From assembly GCA_004154925.1 (NCBI GenBank), contig QJNS01000006.1, positions 558,001 through 622,000 of the forward strand: a stretch of 64,000 nucleotides of DNA, written 5' to 3'. Position 1 is the first letter of the stretch; each line of letters starts with the position of its first letter. Positions 45,540 to 56,265 of the stretch are shown piece by piece. The notes beneath the pieces were generated by a model, which saw only the letters and a list, made by a program, of their open reading frames with translations, ran no database searches and was not told the DNA's origin. The position numbers were made by a program, and so were the translations under genes. Source of the DNA: Monosporascus cannonballus (Eukaryota; Ascomycota; Sordariomycetes; Xylariales).

Positions 45540-48500
45540 TATGGAAAAGTATTTAACTTAATTTAAAAAAAAGATATATTTAACCTTTTAATTTTCCTGT
45601 TAAATACCTTATTTTTATAGTACTAAAATTTAAGAATAAAAAGTAAAAAATTAACGAAAACGGAGATCTGGTTTTCAGAAAAAATAATCGACTATAATTA
45701 GCTAAACGATATTACGATCAAAAACGGATATCCCCTAACCTTTATAAGCACGTTAAAGGAAAACGCTAGCAAAGCTAAGTAATTCATTACATTTAACCTC
45801 CGAAACAGCTATTACCGTATCAAAATAACTAAAAAAGCAAAATAAAAAACGACATTTAAAACAATATATAAACTTTACGAATACCGAATAATACCTATAA
45901 AACTTATTAATGCCCCGGCCAGTTTCTAGCGACTAATTATAATTACTTTTAGAAAATTTCTAAACGAGTTCGTATTTATCTACTTTAATAACATTCTTAT
46001 CTACTTCGAAATTTTGGAAAAGTACAAAAAACACGTTACCTAAATACTTAAAACTTTAAATAAGGCAAATATTCGAATTAACCCAGCAAAAAGTATATAA
46101 CATACGTAAAAACTAAATTTTTTGGAATATACTTTTATCTCCGGCTAAATTCAAATTTAACATTTTAAAATAAAAACAATCAAAAATTAACCCATTTCGA
46201 ATAAAACGACCGTTATAAAGATCCGACAGATTTTAAAATTTACGGATTACGTGCGCGGCTTAATTAAGGGATACGAAAATATAGTTAAATTATTAACGAA
46301 ACTTATTATTAAAAAATACGTAAAAAGGGAATTTAAATTCCTAAAAAATGCAAAAGAAATATTTCAAATTTTAAAAAATATAATTACTAACAAACCTATT
46401 ATAAAATTACCTAACGTAAATAAAACAAACGCCTAAAAACGGACGTTTTGAATTATATATTACTTACCGTTCTAGAATAATTAAAGGATAACGGTAAGTG
46501 GTATTTAATAACATATTACTTAAAAGCATTCCGAAATGCAAAATTCAAATATCCGATTTACGACAAAAAACTGTTAGCGATTATTAATACTTTTAAAAAA
46601 TAAGAACTATTTCTTAACGGAACGAAAAAACCTTTTAATATTTACTTTAATTACAAAAACCTTACCCGATTTATAAAATTTAAGAATTAAATAAACGATA
46701 TAAAACTTGGATAATTTTTCTATTAAAATTCAACTTTAAAATATATTACATTAAGGGAAAAAAGAATATTTAAACGGATATTTTTAGTTGCAAAAAAAAC
46801 CTACGATCCCAAAGTTCTCAAAAAAGCATACAGATATTATAATACAACAAAAACGGTACTGTATAGCTGTATAAGATAATTAAGAGACCGATTACCGTAT
46901 TTTTAATATGGTTCCGGAATTTCTACGATATAAAAGAATTTAAAAAAAAATTAACAGTTAAAGAAATAACCAAAAAACCAGTTGTTGTACTATGGCAAGA
47001 TTTATATTCTAAAAGATTAGCAGAAATAATTCGTAAAAGAATTTTACGAAAACTTATTATACGGTTATTAAGGAATTTTTAAAACCATCCGACGGTTATA
47101 GAAAAAAATACAACTTCCCTAAGTTACTCTGCATAATCAAAATAATTATCAAAAATTATAATATTTGTAATAAAGCTAAAATAATACGTTATAAACCTTA
47201 CGGATTATTATAACTCATTAATATTTTTAACAAAATATAAAATACTATAACTTAAAACTTTATTATTAACTTATCTTTATTTAAAAACCCAGTTACTGGA
47301 ACCAAATACGACGAAATGTAAGTAATTATTAATAAATTTACTAAATATAAATATTTCCTACCTTTTAAAAAAATATAACGGCAAAATAATTAACTTATAC
47401 CTTTATTAAATATTATTTTAACAAATATGGAATATCAGAAAAAATTATTTCTAATAAAAATACCTTTTTTATTTCAAAATTTAACACCAATTTCTTCAAA
47501 CAAATAAGTACTAAACTTAAATTCTTAATAATCTATTATCCTTAAACGGATAAATAGACAAAACGACTTAATCAAACCCTAGAACAATACCTTCGAAATT
47601 ACGTTAATTACCAATAAAATAACTGAGTAAAACTTTTACTATTAGTACAAATCGCTTATAACATATCTATTAACGAAAATATAAACGTATTTCTTTATAT
47701 AGTTATATACGGACATAAGGCAAAAACGAAATAACTCAAATAATAATTTAGCAAGGTATCAAAAATTACTATAATTACCCTAAAAGCAAAAATACCAATA
47801 ACAGAAATCAAAATAATTTAAGCCCGTTTTCGAAACGGATTGCAATTCCTACAGCAAAAAATAACCTATTATTATAATAAAAAAATTAAAGAATTATTTT
47901 TAACGAAAGGAAATAAGGTTTACCTATTACAACAAAAGTAAAACGCAACTTCGAATATTTTACAAATTAAAATAAAAAAAACCCAGCAATAAGCTCGATT
48001 TTAAGAAATTTGGTCCGTTCAAAATTAAAAAAGTTATTTCCAAAATTAATTATTAATTATCGCTGTCCAAAAACATAAAAATATACCCTGTTTTTTATAT
48101 CTCTTTGCTTAAACCAGTACTTAAAAACGCCCCGTTAGAAAAAAACCTGGAACTTAAGAAAAATTCTAACGAATACGAAATCGAACAAATACTAAACTCT
48201 AAAATAATCAAAAACAAAGTTCAGTACCTAGTTAAATAAAAAAAGTATTTACATAAAAAAAACATTTAGAAACCACTTAACTACTTAACGAATGCGATAA
48301 ACCTGGTTAAAATGTTCTACTACCAAAATCCTAACCGACCGTTTCCAGTACGGCCAAAGTCGCAGGCGACAACGGTCCTCTGCTTAATTTCAATCTTACG
48401 TCGTTCTAATCTAAAAAGTAAACGCCTTTATAATAACGTCTATTTTAAAGATAAACTGTACTTATTCCGTTTTTACGTAACGACGCTTTTTTTCTAACCT
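45540..48500 (+). pseudogene. Ty3/Gypsy (chromovirus) pol: RT, RNase H, integrase, chromodomain; RIP-like
   Basis: The frames are riddled with stops, but the order of domains is clear on +. Reverse transcriptase runs at about 45.6-46.4 kb, with NDITIKNGYPL, the segment LINAPASF, and FVFIYFNNILIY where the catalytic YxDD is changed to FNN. The RT thumb and RNase H follow (GLIKGYENIVKLLTKL; KYPIYDKKLLAIINTFKK). The integrase core lies at about 47.27-47.75 kb (PVTGTKYDEM, INKFTKYKYFLPFKK, YNTSINEN-like). A chromodomain lies at 48150-48300 (NEYEIEQILNSKIIKNKVQY, then KPLNYLTNAINLVK). The chromodomain marks the chromovirus clade, which targets heterochromatin. Asp to Asn, Trp to stop and Gln to stop changes fit C to T / G to A mutation on both strands. 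Dead element. Confidence 0.85.
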
Positions 48501-49043
48501 TTTTTGTTTTTTTTAATTAATCCAATTTATACTTTTTTTAAAAAAAAATTACAAAAGTATTTTTTTCGAAAATATTTTGTTACAATTAAAAATGTTTCAA
48601 CCGGCTAACAAATTCCTTTATTTTTCTTTCGGCAACCTCTTAATGCGTCATCAAGGTATCTTGCACTTCGTACTGTTCTTTCTGCAAACGCATTCGTTCC
48701 TCCCCGATTTTAACCAACGAATTTATAGCTAATACGTCACAAACTAAGCATTGGCAACGAGTACAACAATTACAGCTCGGAATATCAACCAGGTAAAAAT
48801 AATCAGGTTTTCCAAAACGAATATAATTTAAGCAAGAAATAACTTTGAAACCAAACGTCTTAATAAAATCCGCACAATTATCACGGAACTCGTATTAATT
48901 TAATCGAAATTTTCTTTTCTCTTTTTCAATACGGCCTATTATAGTAAAATCAATTAAGATATATCCAACTCTTTTCAACAAAAACAAAATAACAACCTAC
49001 GGTTCTTATCTTTGGAACAAAAATCCTTAAAGAAAAGAAATAA
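48501..49043. other. 3' part of the + Gypsy element before LTR copy D
   Basis: A-rich sequence between the chromodomain and LTR D with no domain recognised. Confidence 0.4.
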
Positions 49044-49888
49044 TATTATAGAAACAGAGATTACTGTTTCGAAAAAGCCGACCTTTAAGGACTAATGTAG
49101 GCCTGTTACGGCACAACCCCGGACAAAAAAACTTGGCTCTCCAAAGTAATCTAAATAATCTAAGTAATCTAACCAAATCACATAAATTACATAAATCTAC
49201 AATATACTCACTTTAAAAAATTAAAATATATAATAAATCGATTTTTCATATAAATAGCACCTATTTAGTTTCGCTCCTTAACTATCAATCTAAGCTTTTA
49301 ATTAAGAGGTAATGTAACGAACCTGTTATACATCCACCTGGAGGTATGAGCAGTATCCGAAAAGGGTCTTGATTTGCAGGTAACAATAAGGCGAAAAATG
49401 ATCCAGTGTGTTCGTTAAGGAGATTTCAAGGTACTCCTCTTTCAATCAGAGAACGATATAGTTACCTCTGGCTAAGAGCTTAGATTGATAGCTAAGGAGC
49501 GAAAATTAAGTAGGTGCTATTTACATAGGAGATTCGTGCCTATTATACTCTTCCCGTTCTTCATAACCTTCGTATTATCTCTGGTGGTCTCTGGAGTGTT
49601 TCTGGTGGTCTCTGGAGTGTCTCTGGATGGTCTCTGTCGTCTCCGCAAAGACCATTTAGTGGGGCCGAAGTTTATCCACTAGACCTGGGTCCTGGGCCTC
49701 TTTTCTGGCCGGGGTCTTCTTAATCCGTAACAGGTAACTGCACCGTTGTCTAATTAAGAAAAAAATCTTTAAATCTTTTTAACGAACAAACCACTAAATC
49801 ATTCCTCGCCCTATTATTATCTGCAAATCAAGACCCCATTTCGGATACTGCTTATACCTCCAGGTGGATATATAACAGGTTCGTTATA
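49044..49888 (+). mobile_element. alpha-family LTR, copy D, interrupted by a beta solo LTR
   Basis: It runs from TATTATAGAAACAGAG to ACAGGTTCGTTATA. Without the insert (49313-49732) and one 5-bp duplication it is 420 bp. Its orientation matches copy C, so C and D may bracket the 3.5-kb pol remnant. The left 60 bp differ from copies C and E more than the rest. Confidence 0.75.
49313..49732. mobile_element. beta-family solo LTR nested in alpha LTR copy D
   Basis: A 420-bp insert, TGTAACGAACCTGTTATACA to CTTCTTAATCCGTAACA, flanked by the direct repeat GGTAA (49308-49312 and 49733-49737). GC-richer than its surroundings. It includes a short internal duplication around 49577-49620 (GGTGGTCTCTGGAGTGT twice). 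Same family as 41782-42212, read in the other direction. Confidence 0.9.
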
Positions 49889-50570
49889 ATATGCCGCAAC
49901 GGAACATTTTAATATCACGATAACGAAATAACTAGCTTTATTTTTATAAACGGTCCAATTTATTAATAACGGCCCGTAATATTTTACAAATTTGTTTCTT
50001 TTTACACTTTAAGCGGTTATTTTTATTAAGAAATTTTTAATATTTAATTTTTAAAACGTTAAATATATTTCAAAGATTACGGTAATAAATATATCGCATA
50101 TATTTTAAAAATCTCCGAATAACCTTATATTTTATATTTTTCTTTCTATAACGAAAATAAAAAGGTATTTTAAAACTAAAATTTTTAATACGTTTTAAAA
50201 GAATTAAAATATTAGCACGTTTACGAAAACGAGGTTTTTTAATACGACCCGATATAATAAGTATAAAAAAAGAAAGATTACTTATTAAAATTAACAAATA
50301 AATAATTTAATTTTTAAAAATAAAGATTTTGGAAAAAGGAAAATCGTATTATAACTTAATAGTTTTGGCTTTTTTTAAATAGTCGAATTTACGAAAAAGT
50401 TAACTTTAACCTAAGCTAAGATATTACGTAACCAACTTAAAAGCCTTAAGGCGCTAAATACTTTAAGCTCTTTAAGCTAATAGAAAAATTTAAAAAATTT
50501 AACGGGCTTAAAGGTTTAAGCCGTTTAAATACCTTAAACCAAAATAAAAATATATACGTTTGTTACTTTC
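49889..50570. other. AT-rich sequence between two LTR copies
   Basis: No domain recognised. A - strand open frame at 50070-50297 is Lys/Arg/Ile-rich and may be chance in AT-rich DNA. Confidence 0.4.
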
Positions 50571-50997
50571 TGTTACAGGAACCAGGGTTCCTGCCTCTAA
50601 GAAACCTATTTTTAAGGCCTAGCGCAAACCTGTTACGGCTAAATTCCGGATAAGGAAACTTAGTTTATTCCGTGATCTAAATAATTTAAATAATTTAACC
50701 AGATTATATAAATTATATAGATCATATAGATTTATAACATATTTATTTTAGAAATTAAGATATATAATAAATCGGTTTTTTATATAAATAGCATTTATTT
50801 AATTTTATTCTTTAGTTATTAATTTAAGTTTTTAATTTAAAGGTAATTGTACCGTTTTTTAATTAAGGAAAAAAATTTTAAATTTTTTTAACGAATAAAT
50901 TATTAAATTATTTTTCGCCTTATTATTATTTGCAAATTAAGACCTTATTTCGGATATTGCTTATACCTCCAGGTGGATATATAACAGGTTCGTTATA
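50571..50997 (+). mobile_element. alpha-family LTR, copy E
   Basis: 427 bp, TGTTACAGGAACCAGGGTTC to ACAGGTTCGTTATA, sense orientation. It is either a solo LTR or the end of a second element whose body is lost. The left 60 bp are the best-preserved copy of the LTR start. Confidence 0.85.
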
Positions 50998-51791
50998 TTT
51001 TCATAATATAAATATTATTAGTTTATAATATAACTTCGTTACTTAAGATACCTTTGGTATTACGAAACGTAACTAGTTTATTTTTTTGCTCCGAGTCCCA
51101 CGATACTCCTGCTAACATAAACCTGTCGACTTTAAATTTAATAATTGGTTAAACCCCTAGCCGTCATAGCGCAATTCACCGTTTTGAAAACAGTACGTAA
51201 CCGTTTTATCGCAGCGTTACAGCTATTTCCCTTTGCTAACAGTCGATACTTCATTATACGTCGCATTAATTCCAAGTTAAAGAGAATCTATATAGTAATA
51301 TTAGTATCTAACGACTTGTATTTTACCACATAACCTTAATTCCCTCTAAACTTAACGTTTTATGAAGTAGCAGCTATGAAAACGACCTCATTTAACGATA
51401 CCGTCCAATTTTCAAGGGGCGAGGGTCACGTGAGGAAGCTCATTTTGTGGGTCGCGCGTGGCATGGAGGACGCCATTGTTGGATCCCAAAACCTCCAGTC
51501 TTAGAGGCTTCTATACCAAGTAGGCATCATTTATATGCAAAACGAGTAATGAGGGCTTCTGGCGCCCGCCACCGCGTTAGCCGAGACATTCATTACTTTT
51601 CACTTATGGGAGGTATGTGTACCAGGTAACAGAGGACAACGGACTCGTAATGCGAGGACTCTCGAGCTGACGGCTTGAAATAAAGAATACTTGAAATAAT
51701 TACAACCCCTATATCAAAGAAAAAAAAAGGCAACGCTTTCGCAGTGTCGTCCCAAATGGAACTGTGCATCTGGCTATTTAGGGCTGTGCTA
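50998..51791. other. right edge of the AT-rich block
   Basis: AT-richness falls off at about 51.40 kb. The last 390 bases are ordinary composition and form the 3' side of the MDR oxidoreductase gene. No gene is seen. Confidence 0.5.
51124..51168. repeat. diverged relative of the 49-bp palindromic mini-element
   Basis: The right half, GGTTAAACCCCTAGCCGTCA, matches the right arm of 43950-43998 with few changes. The left arm has decayed to TGTCGAC. No target duplication is visible. Confidence 0.45.
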
Positions 51792-53095
51792 TTATTTGGC
51801 ACGTATCCGGATAAGGACTTTGCCCCGAGCCCTCTTGCTCGTGACGCGTTCGTACGCCTTTATGAGGTCCTCCATTGCAAACTCAGAGTCTAGAATTGTT
51901 ACGGCCTGGTCACCCGTAAGAGCTCCAGAGTATATATGCAGCTGTAAGCACCAGGATGATTGCCACAATTGCGATCATTCCACCGATCTTTTGCCCTGGT
52001 GGCGTGATGGTATGGTGCAGCCATAACAAGAATAACCTTTAACCTTCCCTGCTCGACCATCTCAACCAGAGTCAAAACTTCATGTATGTTGGGAGTATTG
52101 CTGAAGAGGATGTACGGCCGAGGAATGCCCCCGAGCCAGGTCGGACACGAGCTGTTCATGAACCATCGAACCATTTGTCTCAGGATGCCGTCTCCCATAT
52201 CGAAAGCGCCGATGTTGACCAAAGGGCCACCTGGACGAAGATATCTTGGAGAGTTTGCGTAAAGGGCCTGCAATCCAACACAGTCTAGGATAGAGTCAAA
52301 AGGCTGCGATCCAAAGACCGAGGCCAGATAATCTGGCAGCGATGCGTGTTTTTTGTAATCCACAAACTGCAGACAGTAACACGCACTATTAGCAGGGTTA
52401 CCCCAGAAATGTAGTGGAGAATAACGCAGGATACGAACCAAAGCCTCATTGGCACCACTTGCAACTCCCACAATGAAGGCGCCCCGGGCACGGCACAGCT
52501 GCGCGGCGATGTGCCCGACACTCCCACTCGCCCCATTGACGAGCACCCGCTGGCCCGAACGGACCTTGGCAGCTCGAACCGTAGCCAGGGCTGTTGACCC
52601 GTTGGAGATGAGTCCGGCGCCCCGGGTCAGGCTGAGAACCAGGTGCTCACCGGCGCCGTGCTCGCCGACATAGGTGTTCGGCTCCGAGAGCGGCACCACA
52701 TAGGCCTCTGGCAGCCGCATGTACTCTTTCAGCGCACCGGTGCCGCGGAACACCATGCTCATCGGGTCCGTCATGGCCAGCACCCGCGTGCCGGGCCGCC
52801 GCAGCCCTTCGGGGGCTTTGCCGCCGGCGACGGCGACGGTGCCAGAGACGCAGAGCTCGGGGACCAGGGGCGGTGCAAAGGGCAGGGCGGGAAAGACGCC
52901 CATGAGGTGGACGATGGAGAATTCGAGCGCGACGTAGGAGACGCGGACGATGATGTCGCTGGAATTCGAGCCGGGGATCGGCGGCGTGGGAAGCGAATCG
53001 ACAAGCTTGAGTGACGACTTGTAGTGGCCGCGAAGCTGGCGGACCCAGGCTCGCATCGTGGGCGGCATCGGTGCCGCGGGCTCGGAGCGTGCCAT
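51792..53095 (-). CDS. medium-chain dehydrogenase/reductase (quinone oxidoreductase-like), cluster gene
   Basis: Exons 53095-52037 and 51905-51792 give about 390 residues. The intron (51906-52036, 131 nt) starts GTTATT (weak) and ends ACCAG. It is inferred because the last exon restores the family's usual end (LDSEFAMEDLIKAYERV, then RARGKVLIRI), whereas reading on gives unrelated sequence. Conserved parts are the GroES-like N-terminus (DIIVRVSYVALEFS, PELCVSGTVAVAGG) and the NADPH-binding loop LVNGASGSVGHIAAQLCR. Then come FDSILDCVGLQALY and LVNIGAFDMGDG. No catalytic zinc ligands are seen, as in zeta-crystallin/quinone-oxidoreductase types. The segment coded by about 52366-52434 does not fit the family and resembles an unspliced intron. 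The gene faces away from the MFS gene across about 530 bp. It probably tailors the cluster product; the substrate is unknown. Confidence 0.78.
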
Positions 53096-53625
53096 GTCCG
53101 GCTACTGCAGGTTTATAGGCATGTAAGGCACGGAACCGGGCCGCTGTGCCAACGTCAGCTTTCCTTGATTGATCAAACATGCGAATGCCACACCATCTAG
53201 ACCTAAGGGCGCGCGTCTAACAGCTTAACGTGAGGCACCTAGGCTCGGAGCTGTCTGCAATTTAGTGAGATCGACCCTCGCAGAGGAATAAGAGGCCGCG
53301 GGCGAGGAATAAGAGGTCGCGGGCGAGGCTGCATGACGAGTCGACCACGCTACGTCAAACCCTCCGAATTTCCTAATTAGGCAATTCTTAGCCTCCGAAT
53401 AGAGCACCTATGGTCAGAGACTCCACGATGAAAAAAACACCCCGAACGCACGGACAGATCTCACTCCGCAGACCCCGACCGGGCATGTCCTTTCTCTTGT
53501 TTTGTTACGAGAAATCTGCCTTTATTTTTGTTTTTTTCTTTCAGGCGATCGTGTCCTCCCGAAACCAAGATTAAGAGGGCGCCAGCAAGCAGGCAAACAT
53601 CCCGAACCCCATAGGCATATATGGT
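53096..53625. promoter_or_regulatory. divergent promoter region between MDR and MFS genes
   Basis: A 530-bp gap between two genes that point away from each other, so it must carry both promoters. A small tandem repeat (GAGGAATAAGAGG... about 24 bp, two units) lies at 53283-53326. No binding site of a known cluster regulator could be assigned. Confidence 0.5.
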
Positions 53626-55528
53626 ATGGCCTCGTCCGGGCGCAGATCCCACGAGGAGAACATGGCACCTAACCCGAATCTCTCGCGAGAAATGCCTGAA
53701 ACCATGCAAGAGTCCATGACCAGAGGCGCGGAAGACGACGACGCGCCCGGCAGCAACACCATGAATCCTTCGTCAGAGGCAGCGAGTCCAGAGACTTCAG
53801 AAACTCCAGAGACCCCCGAAACCACGCATGTGGCCCCGGCCAAAAGGGACTGGAGATTTTGGGCTCTCTTGAGTTCCATCAGCCTCGCGGGGTTACTCAC
53901 GGCTCTGGAGGGAACCATCACGTCGACAGCACTTCCCTCGATTGTCAACGATCTCGGCGGCGGCCATCTTTACATCTGGATCGTGAATGGATATCTGTTC
54001 GCCATGTGAGTACACCCCTGGCGTTCGCCCCCGGGGGGGGGGGGGGGGGGGGAGGCGCCCCGGGGGGGATGGTGAAGAGGCCCGTCTCTGGAGTTAACTA
54101 ACCAGAACCTCCATCCTTCGCTAGGACGGCGATGCAGCCTCTGTACGGACAGCTGGCCAACGTCTTCGGTCGCCGCTGGCCCATGCTCATCTCAACCGCC
54201 CTGTTCGTGCTCGGCAGCGGCGTCTGCGGCGGCGCAAACAACGTAGGAACCCTCATCGTCGGCCGAATCATCCAGGGCATCGGAGCCAGCGGCACCACCG
54301 TGCTGACCGAGACCATAATCTGCGACGTGGTGCCGCTGAGAGAGCGCGGCAAGTTTCTGGCCATCGTCATGGGCATGATCTTCCTGGGCACCGCGCTCGG
54401 GCCCTTCTTCGCCGGCCTCATCGTGCAGTACTGGAGCTGGCGCTGGACTTTCTATCTGGCGCTGCCCGTGGGCGGCGCTGCCCTCCTCTCTCTGTTCTTC
54501 TTCCTAAACGTCCGGTACCAGAAGGAGACAAACCTGGCTACGAGAATTTCGACGATTGACTGGACGGGGAACGCCATCTTCATTGTGGCCATCACGTCGG
54601 TTCTCCTCGCCTTGTCGTGGGCCGGAGTGCTGCACCCGTGGTCATCCTACAACGTCTTAGTGCCGCTGCTCGTGGGCATGGCTGGTCTGGCCGGGTTCCT
54701 CGTCTTTGAGGGGTCTCGCTTTGCCCCAAATCCCACCGTCCCGCTGCACCTCTTTTCCAATCGAACGTCGGTCGGCGTCTTTGTCATGACCTTCTTCCAC
54801 GGCGTAATCACCGTGTGGCAGCTCTACTTTATGCCTGTCTACTTCCAGGGCGTTCTCGGCTCGTCGCCCAGCCGTTCGGGGCTCCAGATCCTCGCAACGG
54901 TCCTCTCCATCCTCCCTGGGGCGGGCATCGGGGGAGGTCTCATATCCAAGCTTGGCCGCTACAAGCTCATCACTACGCCTCCTGGGCCGTCACTCTCATC
55001 GGTCTCGGCCTGTTCACCCTCCTGGACAGGGACTCGAGCACCGGGGACTGGGTTGGCTTCCAGATCGTCTACTCCATGGGAGCCGGCATGCTGGTTCCCA
55101 CGCTTCTCCCAGCACTCTTGGCCCCGCTGAGCGAGTCTGATACTGCGCTGGCAACGGCAACGTGGTCGTTTGTCCGCAGCTTCGGCATGGTGTGGGGGAC
55201 GGCCATTCCCGCTACCATATTTAACACCCGCTCCGACGAACTGGCACCCAAGCTCATCCAGGATGCCACACTCAGAGCCGACATCTCCGGGGGCCGGGCG
55301 TATGAGCACGCCACTTCCGCGTTTCTTGGGACGCTTTCTCCGGCTTCACGTGTCCAAGTTACCAAAGTTTTCGCCCAGAGTCTGCGTCAAACGTGGCTGG
55401 TGTCGCTCACCTTTGCTGCTATCGGATTCCTCTCTGTGAACCTTGAGAAGGAGGTGCCTATGCGGAGCGAGCTAGAGACCAGTTACGGAATGGAAGAAAA
55501 GCAGAAACCGAAGGCCTCTAAAGCCTAA
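53626..55528 (+). CDS. MFS exporter, DHA2-like (14 TM), with a frameshift
   Basis: Exon 1 is 53626-54005 and exon 2 starts at 54125. The intron (54006-54124) starts GTGAGT, ends GCTAG and contains a 20-G run. Read from the ATG at 53626, about 60 polar residues precede the first membrane helix (FWALLSSISLAGLLTALEG). Family motifs are LGRRWPMLIS-type loop 2-3 (NVFGRRWPML) and GRIIQGIGASGTTVLTE, plus many hydrophobic helices in a 14-segment pattern. Near 54955-54975, after GGLISKLGRYK, the frame must shift by one missing base to continue as HYASWAVTLIGLGLFTLLDR up to 55528. As read, the frame ends early at 55130. Full length would be near 594 residues. Such pumps export cluster products and protect the producer. 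The shift could be a real lesion or a sequencing error, given poor poly-G tracts nearby. Confidence 0.75.
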
Positions 55529-56265
55529 GAATCTGGATGGTGCAAGAAGCAGCAGCGGCTTTTCGCTGATAACAGTCACTGTAACAGTCAGGTTCCCCTC
55601 CGGGGGGGGGGGGGGGGGCCGCCCATCATATCTATACAAACGGTACGGAGCTGAGCGGTCAGGTGTAATTCTATCACGCGGCAGAATAAAAGGGAACCTA
55701 TCATACATATTGCATAGTTTTCTTCCACTCAACCCACGAGCACAAGGAGGATTTCAAAGACGGCCATTCCGTCGTTATAGCTAAATATCAGGAATCCTGA
55801 AGAGATGGGACTACCGAGACTATGGCTTCTACTCTCTCCGAGTACGGCGCTCTTTTGGCTTCTCAGTCACCGTGTTCTCTGGCTCTGGCCCCACCTAATT
55901 CGGACGCCCTGTGCTGTCCGTAAGTAATCATGCTTGATAGCCCAAAAGCCGATACCAACAAAGCTGTCACAGTTAGGTTGATCGCGAGAAAAGGTTGCAT
56001 AGAGTGTGGGAAGTGATAATTGTCTGACTAGAATTGAGCTCCAAGGAGCGGTAGCTAGGAAGCTCTCTATATACTGTGGGAGCGCCGGAATAAGGTTCTT
56101 CCGGGTGCTGTGGAGCTTGATGACTAACACAGATACCCCTATTCCACGACAAAAGCTGTATAAATACTATGCAATAAGCCCTTGACGATCCAATCTCTAA
56201 GGAATGGGAGGTAAAGCAACAGGTGTGTTGAGAGGCTAGGATTCCAATTTTCTAGACTGGGCATG
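55529..56265. other. spacer with poly-G run and repeat copy
   Basis: Downstream ends of two convergent genes (MFS +, enoyl reductase -). It contains a 17-G run at 55602-55618 and the dispersed repeat at 56037-56153. No gene recognised. Confidence 0.5.
56037..56153 (-). repeat. dispersed repeat (possible solo LTR end), copy 2
   Basis: Matches 39244-39360 over about 117 bp in the same orientation. On the - strand it starts TGTCGTGGAATAGGGGTATC and continues as uniform-looking sequence to about 55880. That would suit an LTR of 200-280 bp, but the other end could not be fixed. Confidence 0.6.
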
